Shown here piece after piece: positions 1 to 8,819 of a stretch of DNA of 64,000 bases. The position numbers and the translations under genes are program-made. The stretch spans positions 2,356,001-2,420,000 of the forward strand of contig NZ_CP045702.1 of the NCBI RefSeq assembly GCF_014216315.1, read 5' to 3'. Origin of the DNA: Streptomyces finlayi (GTDB taxonomy: Bacteria; Actinomycetota; Actinomycetes; Streptomycetales; Streptomycetaceae). How positions within the stretch are numbered: position 1 is the stretch's first letter; the number at the start of each line of letters is the position of its first letter. A model generated the notes under the pieces. The model saw only the letters and a list, made by a program, of their open reading frames with translations, ran no database searches and was not told the origin of the DNA.

Positions 1-10
1 CCTCCATCGG

Positions 11-703
11 TCAGCGTTTGCGGGCGGTGATCAGGAGGGTGGTGGGCCACGGGTCGCGGCGCGGGTGCCGCAGCTCCACCGTCGAGGTGACGCGCAGGCC
101 CGCCCGGGAGAGGTGGGACCCCCAGCGGTGGGCGTCGAACTCCCATCGGGCGAGGGGCAGTCGGGTGCGGTCGGGCATGGTGACGTAGTCCTCGCGCGGA
201 CGGTCGTCCGTGGATGGATGTCTTCCGGCCCGTGCCGGGTGAGGGACTGAGAAGGCCAGGACACCGCCAGGCTTCAGGCGTCGTGAAACGGCGGTGAGGA
301 GGAGCTCGGGGGCGACGAGGCCGACGGCGCCGAAGACGGAGTAGATCGCGTCGAAGGTCCGGCCGGTGGCCTGCAGGTGGTGCAGTGCGTGGCCGGCAGC
401 GAATGTGGCGCCGTCAATGTGGCCGTAGTGGGAGCGGGCGCGGCGTACCTGGAGGCCGACCAGGTCCACGCCGGTGACGCGGGCCTGGTGGTGCTTCGCG
501 AGGTGGGCCACGTTGTGGCCGGGGCCGCAGCCCAGCTCCAGGACGCGCTTGCCGCAGAGGTCCCGTCCCAAAATCTCGGCGCCAGGACCGATGCCGGCGT
601 GGGTGCTCCATTCCATCCGGGCAGGCGCGGTGAGGGCGTGCGCGGGGGCAGCGGCTGTGCGCTGGGCTGCGTGGGCGTACCAAGGGCTGACCTGGGCGAG
701 CAC
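11..703 (-). CDS. class I SAM-dependent methyltransferase
   Basis: A 230-residue cytosolic protein with a Rossmann methyltransferase core. Motif I, VLELGCGPGHN (about residues 54-64), is the SAM-binding glycine loop, VTGVD (76-80) supplies the acidic residue that binds the ribose, and a LKPGG turn marks the later part of the fold. The C-terminal part does not reveal the substrate. The GTG start lies directly after the stop of the phosphotransferase gene upstream, so both should be translated from one mRNA together with the gene at 1695-2444. Small-molecule methylation is a reasonable inference from the fold; the specific substrate is unknown. Confidence 0.8.
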   Translation of the reverse strand: MLAQVSPWYAHAAQRTAAAPAHALTAPARMEWSTHAGIGPGAEILGRDLCGKRVLELGCGPGHNVAHLAKHHQARVTGVDLVGLQVRRARSHYGHIDGATFAAGHALHHLQATGRTFDAIYSVFGAVGLVAPELLLTAVSRRLKPGGVLAFSVPHPARAGRHPSTDDRPREDYVTMPDRTRLPLARWEFDAHRWGSHLSRAGLRVTSTVELRHPRRDPWPTTLLITARKR

Positions 704-1615
704 CTAGACCTCCAGGAGTTGGACCACATCGCCCAGGTGGCGGCGGACGACGGGAATGTACGCGGGGTCCTTGGCCGGATCGTCGATCCAGCGAATGGCC
801 TGCTCCATGAACCACTCCACGGCCCACATGCGGTGCCAGCCCAGGGCCCATGCCCCTGCGGCCAGGCCGCCCCGCGCGGCGAGGGCGTCTTGATGGCCGC
901 CTGCGGTGACGTACTGCTCCAGGAACACCCGCATGCGGAAGGGGCTCGGCACGTCGGTGGTGCCGTGGTACGAGGCGAGGTCGATCAGGCCGGGCCCGGT
1001 GAAGGCGCGCGCGAAGTCGATGAGGCGCCAGCCGTTCTCCCCGATGTGGACGCTCGTGGGGTGGAACTCGGAGTGCACCCAGCCGAACGGGTCGAGCGTC
1101 GCACCCTGGACACGGGCCTCGGCCGCGGCGGAGATCTTCCCCAGCGCGGTCTCGATGTCATCGCAGTCCGTCCATCGGTCGGCCTTCCGCAGCCGCTGCA
1201 GGTGATCGAGGGCTCGGCCGGGCAGAGCTGCGAGACCCGCCCCATCGAGGAGCGGCAGGCCACCCGCCGGGCGGGCGGCATGGAGCATGACGGCGGCGGC
1301 GATACCGTCGAGGTCGTCGGCTTCCCGTACAGGGGTGCCGAGGTCGTCCATGAGCATCCCGAGCCACTTGTCCTGCATCGCGGTGGCGTGGAGGGCAGGG
1401 ACCGGGAGCCCGCGTTGGTATGCAGCCCGCAGGGCCTGGGCCTCGCGGTCGAAAGGCTCCTTGGCGTACTTGAAAACAGCTGTGGTGCCGTCGGAGAAGG
1501 TTACGCGTTCGACGCCGGACATACCCCAGACACGAATCTCGGCACGTTCGGGGAGGGGCTTGCCGACGAGGGTGCACAGGTCGTCCAGCAGGGTGGCGGA
1601 CAGGCTCTGGTCCAT
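704..1615 (-). CDS. aminoglycoside-phosphotransferase-fold protein with altered catalytic loop
   Basis: A 303-residue protein of the APH/choline kinase fold. The loop WVHSEFHPTSV followed by RLIDFA matches the family's HGDxHxxN...IDFxD layout in position and spacing. However, the catalytic Asp is replaced by Glu, the metal-binding Asn by Ser, and the Asp after IDF by Ala. It may therefore be a poor kinase or a pseudokinase. It ends directly against the start of the methyltransferase and lies 79 bp downstream of the 1695-2444 gene, so the three probably form one minus-strand operon. No antibiotic resistance function can be claimed. Confidence 0.7.
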   Translation of the reverse strand: MDQSLSATLLDDLCTLVGKPLPERAEIRVWGMSGVERVTFSDGTTAVFKYAKEPFDREAQALRAAYQRGLPVPALHATAMQDKWLGMLMDDLGTPVREADDLDGIAAAVMLHAARPAGGLPLLDGAGLAALPGRALDHLQRLRKADRWTDCDDIETALGKISAAAEARVQGATLDPFGWVHSEFHPTSVHIGENGWRLIDFARAFTGPGLIDLASYHGTTDVPSPFRMRVFLEQYVTAGGHQDALAARGGLAAGAWALGWHRMWAVEWFMEQAIRWIDDPAKDPAYIPVVRRHLGDVVQLLEV

Positions 1616-1694
1616 GAGGGTCTCCAGGGGACTGGTGGGCTCCGGGGCGGGCGCGCGCGAGCTGGCCCGCCCCGGAGCCGTACTGGGGGCGGGG

Positions 1695-2444
1695 TTACTC
1701 GGCTGCGGTCACGCGGTGGGCGTAGACCTGCTCGATCCAGCCCACCTTGAACTCGGCCAGGTCATCACGGAAGTTGGCCATCGAGGCACCGTAGGGCGCG
1801 ACGACGCCGCCGGACTGGTCCGGCACGGACTGGCAGCCGTGCACGAGCCTGCCGCCGAGCGCGGCGTGAGCCTTGATCGACTCGATCCGGCGGTGCTCGT
1901 TGAACCAGCCGCCGTGGTAGACCTCGTCCAGCATTCCGCCCGTCGCGTCGTCCAGGTCGAAGACAACGGACGTGGCGGCGGGGAAGAACCAGCACGGGCC
2001 GACGTTGGAGATGTGCCCGTCCAGCTCGACCTTGTTGAGCGCCATCAGCGTGGCCGCCTCGCGCAGCATGCGCAGGTGGTCAGCGGTGACCTGCGGGAGA
2101 CCGAGGCCGGCCAGGTGCTGCTCACGGAAGAGGTACGCGTACACCCCGTACGCCGTCGCCAGCACGCGGGCTGCCTGGGAGGTGGACTCGCTGTGGTTCT
2201 TGATGAAGTCGAGCGCGAGCTGCTCGACCGCGCTCTCGGTGGTCTCGTCCACGTCCAGGAGCTGAGTCTTGACCAGCTCCCAGTCGGCGACGAGCCAGGT
2301 GTTGGACTCGAAGCGGAAGAAGTACTCGGCCGGGTCGATGGTGATGCGCCGGCCGTCCACGTGGATGCCGGGCAGGCGGTTCCAGCGCGGGTCGAAGGCG
2401 TCGGGCAGCTCGACCGTGATGGTCGCGGTGTCGATGGTGGTCAC
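1695..2444 (-). CDS. conserved hypothetical protein, first gene of a three-gene operon
   Basis: A 249-residue protein that I do not recognise. It has no signal peptide or membrane segment and is fairly rich in aromatic and acidic residues. I chose the GTG at 2444 because GGAGA lies just upstream; a longer reading from 2480 has no such site. It is transcribed away from the XRE-TPR regulator at 2639 and shares a 194-bp intergenic region with it. The phosphotransferase and methyltransferase follow on the same strand, suggesting a joint role in modifying a small molecule, but nothing in the sequence names the substrate. Confidence 0.6.
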   Translation of the reverse strand: MTTIDTATITVELPDAFDPRWNRLPGIHVDGRRITIDPAEYFFRFESNTWLVADWELVKTQLLDVDETTESAVEQLALDFIKNHSESTSQAARVLATAYGVYAYLFREQHLAGLGLPQVTADHLRMLREAATLMALNKVELDGHISNVGPCWFFPAATSVVFDLDDATGGMLDEVYHGGWFNEHRRIESIKAHAALGGRLVHGCQSVPDQSGGVVAPYGASMANFRDDLAEFKVGWIEQVYAHRVTAAE

Positions 2445-2638
2445 CGTGTTCTCCGTCTCTGATCGTCCGGGCCGGAGCACAGGAATGCCCGAACCCGTTG
2501 GGGCGTACGGAACTTGGGGCCGCCCGGCCTGAGAGTGGGGCGGCTGTCGATAAGTGAACCGCCCGCTACGCAGAGTGGGTACGGTGTGACCGAGGTCAAG
2601 CGGTATACACGGTTTACGGACCCGGAGCGGAGGCGATC
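2445..2638. promoter_or_regulatory. divergent intergenic region between three-gene operon and XRE regulator
   Basis: This 194-bp region must hold the promoters of both the minus-strand operon and the plus-strand XRE-TPR gene. An AT-rich stretch, GGTATACACGGTTTACGG near 2601-2618, could contain a -10 element for the regulator. The ribosome binding site GGAGCGGAGG precedes the GTG at 2639. No clear palindromic operator was identified by eye. Confidence 0.4.
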
Positions 2639-3994
2639 GTGTCGGGACCGACCAGCGCCAACTCCCGCCTGCGCGAGACGATCAACGCCGCCGGGTGCAC
2701 GTACGACGCGCTCGCCAAGGACGTACGCCGCATCGCCGCCGAGAACGGCGAACTGCTCCAGACCAACAAGTCGGCCATCTCCCACTGGGTGGGCGGTGCA
2801 CGTGCGCCGTCCGGCCAGGCAGGCCAGTACCTCGCCGAAGCGCTCTCCCGACGGCTGGGCCGCGTCGTCACCCGAACCGAACTCGGCCTCCACTCACCCG
2901 ACACGGAGTCGCCACCGGACACCGACCCCGTCACCGCGGTCACCGACCTCGGCCGCGCGGACGTCGAACGCCGCCGCTTCCTCGCCATCGCCGCCTTCAC
3001 CACGGCCGGCGTGGCCATGCCGCTCCTCCACGACCACGAAGCCACCTCTCGGATGCTCCGCGCCCGCACCGCCAGCTCCCTCGTCGGCAGCGACGACATC
3101 GACGTCGTACGACAGATCACGGCAGCCTTCAGCGCCGCCGACGAACGGCTCGGCGGCGGGCACGGCCTGACCACAGTCACCGCGTACCTCGCCGACACAG
3201 CCGCACCTATGCTCCGTGGACGCTTCCCCTCGGAACCCTTACGCCAGGCCGCCTTCGGAGCCGTCGCCGAACTTGCCTACCTCGCAGGGTGGAAGCACCA
3301 CGACTTGGGCCACGAAGGGGCAGCTCAGCGCTACTACCAGGTCGGCTATCAACTCGCCTGCGAAGCCGACCCCCACGGCCATGCCGCCTGGATGATGCGT
3401 GCCCTCGCCCACCAGTCCCTCAGCCTCAAGCAACCCCACCACTGCGTGGACCTCGTAAAAGGCGCCCTCGCCCGCGGCCTCGGCCACGTCGACGGACAGA
3501 CGGAAGCGCTCCTCCACATCACGCACGCCCGCGCCTACGCAGCCGTCGGCGAGAACCCGTTGGCCGCCCGCGCTCTCCTCGCCGCCGAAGACGCCCTCCT
3601 GCGCGAGGACGGGCCCCAGCCCAGTTTCTCCCGCGTAAGTGGCCCCGCAGCAGGCACCGTGGCCAGCCACACCGCACGCACGCTGACCGACCTCGCCGAC
3701 CACATCGGAACGGAACAGCAGCACCGTGACGCGCTCACCCGCTGGGACCCGGAGAAGTACAAGCGCGTACACGCCCTCACCCACGCCGACCTCGGCGACA
3801 GCCTCGCCGCCCAAGCCCGAGCCGACGAAGCGGTCGCGGCCTGGACCCAGGCCCTCGTCCTCATGGAGGGCATGACCTCCGACCGCACCCGCAAGGCGAT
3901 CACCTCGATCCGCTCCACCCTCGCGATCTACCAGCGCCGCCACGTCCCCGGCGCCGCAGATCTCGCCCGCCGAGCCCGCGAGGCCCTCGCCTAA
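2639..3994 (+). CDS. XRE-family transcriptional regulator with C-terminal TPR-like region
   Basis: A 451-residue protein. The N-terminal 80 or so residues form a Cro/C1-type helix-turn-helix typical of Streptomyces regulators of this class. The rest is an alpha-helical, Ala-rich domain with TPR-like spacing (for example residues 200-430). GTG at 2639 is preceded by GGAGCGGAGG. Regulators of this layout are common in Streptomyces and are thought to sense peptides or small ligands through the TPR part. Its stop lies one base before the ATG of the Nudix gene, so the two are cotranscribed. The divergent operon at 1695-2444 is a plausible target. Confidence 0.75.
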   Translation: MSGPTSANSRLRETINAAGCTYDALAKDVRRIAAENGELLQTNKSAISHWVGGARAPSGQAGQYLAEALSRRLGRVVTRTELGLHSPDTESPPDTDPVTAVTDLGRADVERRRFLAIAAFTTAGVAMPLLHDHEATSRMLRARTASSLVGSDDIDVVRQITAAFSAADERLGGGHGLTTVTAYLADTAAPMLRGRFPSEPLRQAAFGAVAELAYLAGWKHHDLGHEGAAQRYYQVGYQLACEADPHGHAAWMMRALAHQSLSLKQPHHCVDLVKGALARGLGHVDGQTEALLHITHARAYAAVGENPLAARALLAAEDALLREDGPQPSFSRVSGPAAGTVASHTARTLTDLADHIGTEQQHRDALTRWDPEKYKRVHALTHADLGDSLAAQARADEAVAAWTQALVLMEGMTSDRTRKAITSIRSTLAIYQRRHVPGAADLARRAREALA

Positions 3995-3995
3995 C

Positions 3996-4526
3996 ATGCC
4001 CAACAACCCGCCCGACGAAGGGAACCCCGTGGCCCAGCAGACCGACAACCGCCCCCCAGCTCTCCAGCCGGCACTCGACTCGATGACCCTGCTGGTCGCG
4101 GCCGTCATCGTCCACGACAAGGCCACCAACCGCGTCGTCCTCCTCCAGCGCAGCGAGAACGCCAAGTTCGCCCAGGGCATGTGGGACCTGCCCGTCGGCA
4201 AGAGCGAACCGGGCGAGCCCATCACTGAGACGGCAGTCCGCGAGCTCTACGAGGAGACGGGCCTCACCGTGAAGCCCGAGTCCCTCAAGGTCGCCCACAT
4301 CATCCACGGCGCCTGGGGCGTCGAAGCCCCCAACGGCTTCCTCACCGTCGTCTTCGCCGCCCACGACTGGACCGGCGAACCCGAAAACCGCGAACCCCGC
4401 AAGCACGCCCAGGTCCGCTGGGTCAACGCCGACGCCATCCCTGAGGAATTCGTGGAGACCACCGCCAGCGCCCTCGACCACTACCTCGGAGGCGGGCCGC
4501 AGGTCTCTCTGAACGGCTGGCGCTAG
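3996..4526 (+). CDS. Nudix hydrolase
   Basis: A 176-residue protein (165 if the GTG at 4029 is used; that codon has a better upstream GAAGGGA). It carries a complete Nudix box with G-x5-E-x7-REL-x-EE-x-GL spacing, beginning GKSEPGE and ending RELYEETGL, so the Mg-binding glutamates are present. The family hydrolyses nucleoside diphosphates linked to another moiety; the substrate here cannot be read from sequence. It follows the XRE-TPR gene by one base and is probably translationally coupled to it. Confidence 0.85.
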   Translation: MPNNPPDEGNPVAQQTDNRPPALQPALDSMTLLVAAVIVHDKATNRVVLLQRSENAKFAQGMWDLPVGKSEPGEPITETAVRELYEETGLTVKPESLKVAHIIHGAWGVEAPNGFLTVVFAAHDWTGEPENREPRKHAQVRWVNADAIPEEFVETTASALDHYLGGGPQVSLNGWR

Positions 4527-4536
4527 GCTCATTTCC

Positions 4537-5356
4537 ATGCCCGATCCAGCTCCTGGCCCTCGCCTGCAAACCTTGATCAACCAGCTCCGGCCGGGCCCCG
4601 TGAGAAGGGTGGCGGTCATCGGCTTCGACGGAGCGGATGTCGTTGTGAAGCTCGTGGATGGCGAAGGAGAGAAAGCCGAGATCGGTCGGATCCCTCGGCA
4701 TGAGGCTTCGATGCGTCGGGTGGAGCACCCATCCGAGCTCTTCAAGATCGGCCAAGAGGTTAACGCCGAGGAGATCGGACGTTGGGGTGAAGGTCAGCTT
4801 CATCTCTCTGCCAGGGCATGCGAGATCCCATTCTTGCGATCGTTTCTCCTCGCCAGGGAACGCGGACAGGTTGTCACCGGGGACCGTCGCGGAAGTGCAC
4901 AACTTCGGGGTCTTCGTCCACCTCGACGGCGAGCCTGATGGCTTGTGCACCGGCTTCATCCGAGTGCCAGACCTGACGTGGTCTCGGATCGACCACCCCT
5001 CCGAAGCCGTCAAAGCCGGCCAGCGGATCACTGCGGAGGTGATTGTCGCCGAGACGCGATCCGGACAAGTCACCCTCTCGCTGAAAGCCCTGCAGGAAGA
5101 TCCGCTCATCCGCTTCGCGGACCACGTCGGCCGCGTCGTCACAGGGCGGATCACCAAGATCATTCCCTTCGGCGTGTTTGTGCAGCTTGCTCCGGAGGTC
5201 GAAGGACTCCTTCACATCTCAGAGCTGACCGACGAGCCGGTTGAGACCCCTGACCAACTCGTCCGCGAAGGCGAGCTGATCGCAGTGAAGGTCGCCGAGG
5301 TCGACCTTCAGCGTCACCGGGTGCGGTTGTGCGCTGCTGACGGAGCGGGCAGTTAG
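4537..5356 (+). pseudogene. S1 RNA-binding domain protein, frameshifted
   Basis: Two overlapping reading frames together encode about 270 residues with S1-type OB folds. The first frame (ATG at 4537) reads to GQVVTG and then loses homology. The other frame continues with TVAEVHNFGVFVHLDG and later GRITKIIPFGVFVQLAPEV, both classic S1 signatures. The join falls in the run GGGG at 4879-4882, where one extra G explains the shift. The family binds single-stranded RNA, often on ribosomes or in decay complexes. Either the gene is broken, or the base is a sequencing error and the product is intact. It lies 10 bp after the Nudix gene. Confidence 0.7.
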
Positions 5357-5474
5357 CGCTGGCCCGCTGAGTCACGCATCGGCCGTCACGTACTGGGTTG
5401 GGCCTGAGCCGTCCAAACCGGTCGGCACGTGCCCACGGAGGGGCGCTGTCGGTGCCTGAGGGCACACTGCCGGT

Positions 5475-6062
5475 ATGAGATCCTCCTCGTCCATCACAGC
5501 CGAGACGCCACACGCCCCCTTTGACTGGGTGGAGTCGATGGGCGGTCCCTTGATCGTGATTCCCGTCTCCGCGCTGGATGCATGGCGCGGGTGCACGGAG
5601 AGCGGGATGGTCGTGGGGGACGGGGTCGATCCGGACGACTACGACAGGGCCTGCGCGGTGGACGATCTGGCCGGCGCGATCGCCGTCGGCGAGGACGGGG
5701 TGCAGGCGCTGGTCCTGGGGGACGAGCCCGCCACGACCTGCTACATGCCTGAGCATCACGCCTTCCTCCGCTGGCTCGCCGCCGACTCTGAAACCGGGCT
5801 CAAGGCCGCGGCCGAAGCTGTCCTCGCAGATCCCGCCACCCAGTGGGAGGAGTGCGGGATGTGGATCACGGACGGTCCCGCTGTACTCATGGACTCCGCC
5901 GAAGCAGGTGCTGAACTGAACGTGGAGTATCCGGATGGTGGACTGCCTGCACAGGCAGGAGTCTCGCTGCCCCCTGGCCGCTGGAGGGTCCGCGCCGTCC
6001 ACACCGAGGCCGACGAGGCGAACTGGGTTGGCCTGGTGCAGCTCTTGGCCATCGCGGACTGA
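5475..6062 (+). CDS. Imm21-like immunity protein
   Basis: A 195-residue soluble, acidic protein. The segment WVESMGGPLIVIPVSAL (about residues 17-33) is what I associate with the Imm21 family of polymorphic-toxin immunity proteins in actinobacteria. Family members are presumed to neutralise a cognate secreted toxin. No toxin gene with a cargo domain is visible next to it, so it may be an orphan immunity gene held as protection against neighbours. The recognition is from memory of the family signature and would need a profile search. Confidence 0.55.
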   Translation: MRSSSSITAETPHAPFDWVESMGGPLIVIPVSALDAWRGCTESGMVVGDGVDPDDYDRACAVDDLAGAIAVGEDGVQALVLGDEPATTCYMPEHHAFLRWLAADSETGLKAAAEAVLADPATQWEECGMWITDGPAVLMDSAEAGAELNVEYPDGGLPAQAGVSLPPGRWRVRAVHTEADEANWVGLVQLLAIAD

Positions 6063-6098
6063 GGCGTCGTCTCGTTCTCGCTGTCAATTCACTGCCGG

Positions 6099-6995
6099 GT
6101 GGTGACCCGCGTCGCCACCCTCCACCTCATGCCGAAAGAGCTCATCCAGCCCACCTACGACGAGCTGATCGCCGAGGCCATCGTGAACGCAGCCATGGGC
6201 ACGGTGAGGATCCGCTTCGATGACCAGAGCGCGCCGGGGCTCGTCGACTTCGGGCTGGGGCCCCGGCTGGACGCCGAAGTAACGGACGTCTTGGAGGTCT
6301 CGTCCAAGCGGGATCGAGACACCAACGCGATGTGGCAGCAGATCAACCGGGTCTACGACGGGCGTGTCCATGAGGGGCCGCAGTGCGGATGGGCTGTCCA
6401 GTTCCAGCACGGCGCGACCATAGGCAAGGGCGTGTCGAACCGTGTCATCGCCTTCCTCGTTGATCTCGAAAAGCGAGGCATAACCAAGGTCAGCGCGGAC
6501 CCCGCCGATCTCTTTCAGGCGGGGCACCATTTTCCCTCGACCGACAACCTGCGCGATACAGCTACCGCTCGCGAGCTCGGCCTCAACGTCGTGCACCAGA
6601 TCGGGAACTCACCCGACCTAGCAGGACGCATCTCCCCCTCCAGCTTCGTGCCCACTGGTATCGCCCGAGCGACGGCTGATGCAGTCTCCCCTTACGTCAA
6701 CGACTTCCTGGACACGACTACGGGCGCTAACAAAATCAAGAAGTTGGCCGCGAAGGGCTCGGGTAAGCGGCAGCACCTCTTTATCTGGTCTGACATGTCA
6801 CACACGAGTGTCGGGTTCGCGTTGAAACGGGGCTGGCTTCCGAGCGACGCACCGACGGTGCCGGACCACATCCACACCCTCTGGCTGGGCAGCTTCTTCT
6901 CGTTCGAGAACGTGTACACGTGGCGTTGCGAAGAGGGGTGGCGGGTGCACCGCGTTGCCGAAGTAGTTGATTCGGTGGAACCGCCGAGCTCATGA
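6099..6995 (+). CDS. hypothetical protein
   Basis: A 298-residue protein I do not recognise. It has no signal peptide or hydrophobic segments. Lys, Asn and Thr are more frequent and the local GC is visibly lower than in neighbouring genes, which suggests recent acquisition. The start is uncertain: GTG at 6099 or ATG at 6129, neither with a strong ribosome binding site. It lies 36 bp after the Imm21-like gene in the same direction and could belong to the same acquired block. Confidence 0.5.
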   Translation: MVTRVATLHLMPKELIQPTYDELIAEAIVNAAMGTVRIRFDDQSAPGLVDFGLGPRLDAEVTDVLEVSSKRDRDTNAMWQQINRVYDGRVHEGPQCGWAVQFQHGATIGKGVSNRVIAFLVDLEKRGITKVSADPADLFQAGHHFPSTDNLRDTATARELGLNVVHQIGNSPDLAGRISPSSFVPTGIARATADAVSPYVNDFLDTTTGANKIKKLAAKGSGKRQHLFIWSDMSHTSVGFALKRGWLPSDAPTVPDHIHTLWLGSFFSFENVYTWRCEEGWRVHRVAEVVDSVEPPSS

Positions 6996-7420
6996 CGGAA
7001 GCCGGCAGGGTCTATGGAACGGCTTCGCTCCTACTGGCCCGGGCCAGTCCGCACACAGTCCGCAGGACACCCGATCAGGACCGTCGCACCCCATCGCCAA
7101 CCATCAACAAAAGGGCAGGTCAGCGCCCCACAGGGAAGATCCCCGCAGGTCACCGACCTGGCCAATTGCTAGGAGACCAAGAAGGCTTGATCCCCGGCTA
7201 GGCCGTCTGACCTGCGGTTTCGCTGGTCTGACCGCCTACCTGCCGTACCCGGCCCCCAGTGTCCGCCACCAAGGCGACCATGGCGGACCGGGTGCGGTTT
7301 TCTTTTCCGGGCGCGGATGCCCGTACATCCGCGCCGAACGGTTCGGCTTCACCTTCTCGGGGCGACGGACGAGGGCGCGGCAGGGACCCGGACTCACGGT
7401 GGAAGCCGCGCCCTGGGCCG
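6996..7420. other. gene-poor spacer at the edge of the left accessory block
   Basis: This 425-bp stretch holds no convincing gene. It separates the accessory genes of the first 7 kb from the SDR gene at 7421. It contains repeated short motifs such as GTCTGACC (two copies near 7204-7240) and a terminator-like hairpin at 7261-7288. I looked for a tRNA gene that could serve as an integration site and did not find one. Confidence 0.5.
7261..7312 (+). terminator. probable intrinsic terminator
   Basis: GTCCGCCA (7261-7268) pairs with TGGCGGAC (7281-7288) around a 12-nt loop, followed downstream by a T-rich tract (GGTTTTCTTTT). It is suitable to end plus-strand transcription from the accessory block. 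Confidence 0.5.
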
Positions 7421-8302
7421 TCAGCCGCCAGGCAGCAGATGCCGGTAGCTCTCCGGGTTCTCGTCCAGGTACGTGGCGAAGCTCATGGCGGGGTGGCCGG
7501 TGAGAGTCGGTACGGCGTCCGAGACGGTGTCCATCTCACCGGCCGCGATCGCCTCGTACGAGGTCACCCAGCCGGCCACCTCCCAGTCCTCGGCGCCGTG
7601 CGAGGCACGGGAGGCGTACGCCTCGTCCCTGGTCTCGGGGACGTAGCGGACGGGGCGCCCGGTGCGGCGGGTGAGCTCCTCCGCCGCTTCGGCGAGCGTG
7701 AAGGCCTCGGGTCCCGTGAGGTCGTACGTGGCGTCGTCGTGGGCCGTGCCCTCGTCGAGCAGCACGGTCGCTGCGGCGTCCGCGATGTCCTCGTGGGCGA
7801 CCGCGGCCACCCGGCCGTCGCCGCCCGGTCCCCGCAGGGTGCCGTCCGTACCCGTCATCGCCGGGAGCGCGGCGAGATACCAGCTGTCGCGCAGGAAGGT
7901 GTGGCGTACATCGGCGACCCGGAGGTGCGCCTCGGTGTGCCAGTGGTCGCGCGCGAAGGTGAACGTGGCGTCGGGGGCCGCGCCGAGGAACGACACGTAC
8001 ACGATCCTCTCCACCCCCACGGCCACCGCCGCGTCCACGGCCGTGGTGTGCTCGCGTACCCGGTCCGGGCTCTCGTGCGCGGAGACGAGGAAGAGCGTGT
8101 GCGCGCCGTCGAGGGCCCGGCGCATCGCCTCGCCGTCGCCGTACGCGGCGGGCGGGGACGCGGTGGCACCCGGCAGGTCGGGCAGCTTGGCGGGGTCGCG
8201 GCCGAGGAGCCGTACGGGGACGCCGGTCCGGGCGAGGCGCCGGGCGACCCGTCCGCCGACCGCGCCGCTCGCACCGGTCACCGCGATGAGGGGGCCGTTC
8301 AC
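7421..8302 (-). CDS. NmrA-like NAD(P)-binding SDR family protein
   Basis: A 293-residue atypical short-chain dehydrogenase. The N-terminal nucleotide-binding loop is VTGASGAVGGRVARRL (about residues 8-23), followed by an NmrA-like body with HTLFLVSA and a C-terminal helix-rich cap. Such proteins bind NAD(P)H and act as quinone or flavin-type reductases or redox sensors. The GTG start at 8302 overlaps the stop of the DUF952 gene by 4 bp, so the two are translationally coupled. Confidence 0.8.
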   Translation of the reverse strand: MNGPLIAVTGASGAVGGRVARRLARTGVPVRLLGRDPAKLPDLPGATASPPAAYGDGEAMRRALDGAHTLFLVSAHESPDRVREHTTAVDAAVAVGVERIVYVSFLGAAPDATFTFARDHWHTEAHLRVADVRHTFLRDSWYLAALPAMTGTDGTLRGPGGDGRVAAVAHEDIADAAATVLLDEGTAHDDATYDLTGPEAFTLAEAAEELTRRTGRPVRYVPETRDEAYASRASHGAEDWEVAGWVTSYEAIAAGEMDTVSDAVPTLTGHPAMSFATYLDENPESYRHLLPGG

Positions 8303-8649
8303 TGGAGGTCGTTGTCCTTTCGTTGCCACGGGAGTACGTCCACGACCGCGTCCACCGGCAGCGGCCCGTAGAGGTGCGGGAACTCCTCGCCGCCGGGCGC
8401 CGTCACCTCGTACCGGACGGGGGCGGTGAGCCGGCCGGTGTCGATGACCAGCACCACCAGGTCCCCGTCGTCGTCGCCGTAGAGCGTCCTGGCCACGCCG
8501 GGGAGCTGGTGGGGCAGCGAGCAGTGGATGAAGCCCTCCTCCTGGAGGGTCCGGCCGCGGGTGGACATCGCGTACGTCCCGGTCGCGCGGGCGGCCTCCC
8601 AGAGGGGGGCTTCGGTGAGGTGCAGGAGGTGCTGCGACGGTGAGGCCAT
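8299..8649 (-). CDS. DUF952 family protein
   Basis: A 116-residue protein with the DUF952 signature: LLHLTEAPLWEAARATG at the N-terminus, EGFIHCSLPHQLPGVA in the middle and EEFPHLYGPLPVDAVV near the end. The family is found as a stand-alone protein or fused to enzymes, and its biochemical role is not established as far as I know. It is the first gene of a two-gene unit with the SDR at 7421-8302 (4-bp overlap). Confidence 0.8.
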   Translation of the reverse strand: MASPSQHLLHLTEAPLWEAARATGTYAMSTRGRTLQEEGFIHCSLPHQLPGVARTLYGDDDGDLVVLVIDTGRLTAPVRYEVTAPGGEEFPHLYGPLPVDAVVDVLPWQRKDNDLQ

Positions 8650-8819
8650 CGGGCCACGCTAACGGCCCGCCGCCCCCCGGTCCGCGACGTCCCCCGCGCG
8701 CCGCGGCGAATCCCGCTCTGCCGGCCCCCTGTCGCGGCCCCTGCCCCGGCACCTCCCGCTCCCCGGCGCCTCCCCCGCGCGCCACCGGCCCCGCGGCGCG
8801 TGCCGCCCCGCCCGCCCGC

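Noticed and set aside
7000..7420. tRNA or attachment site bounding the left accessory block
   Set aside because: No tRNA-like fold was found, and no direct repeat partner is visible within the window.
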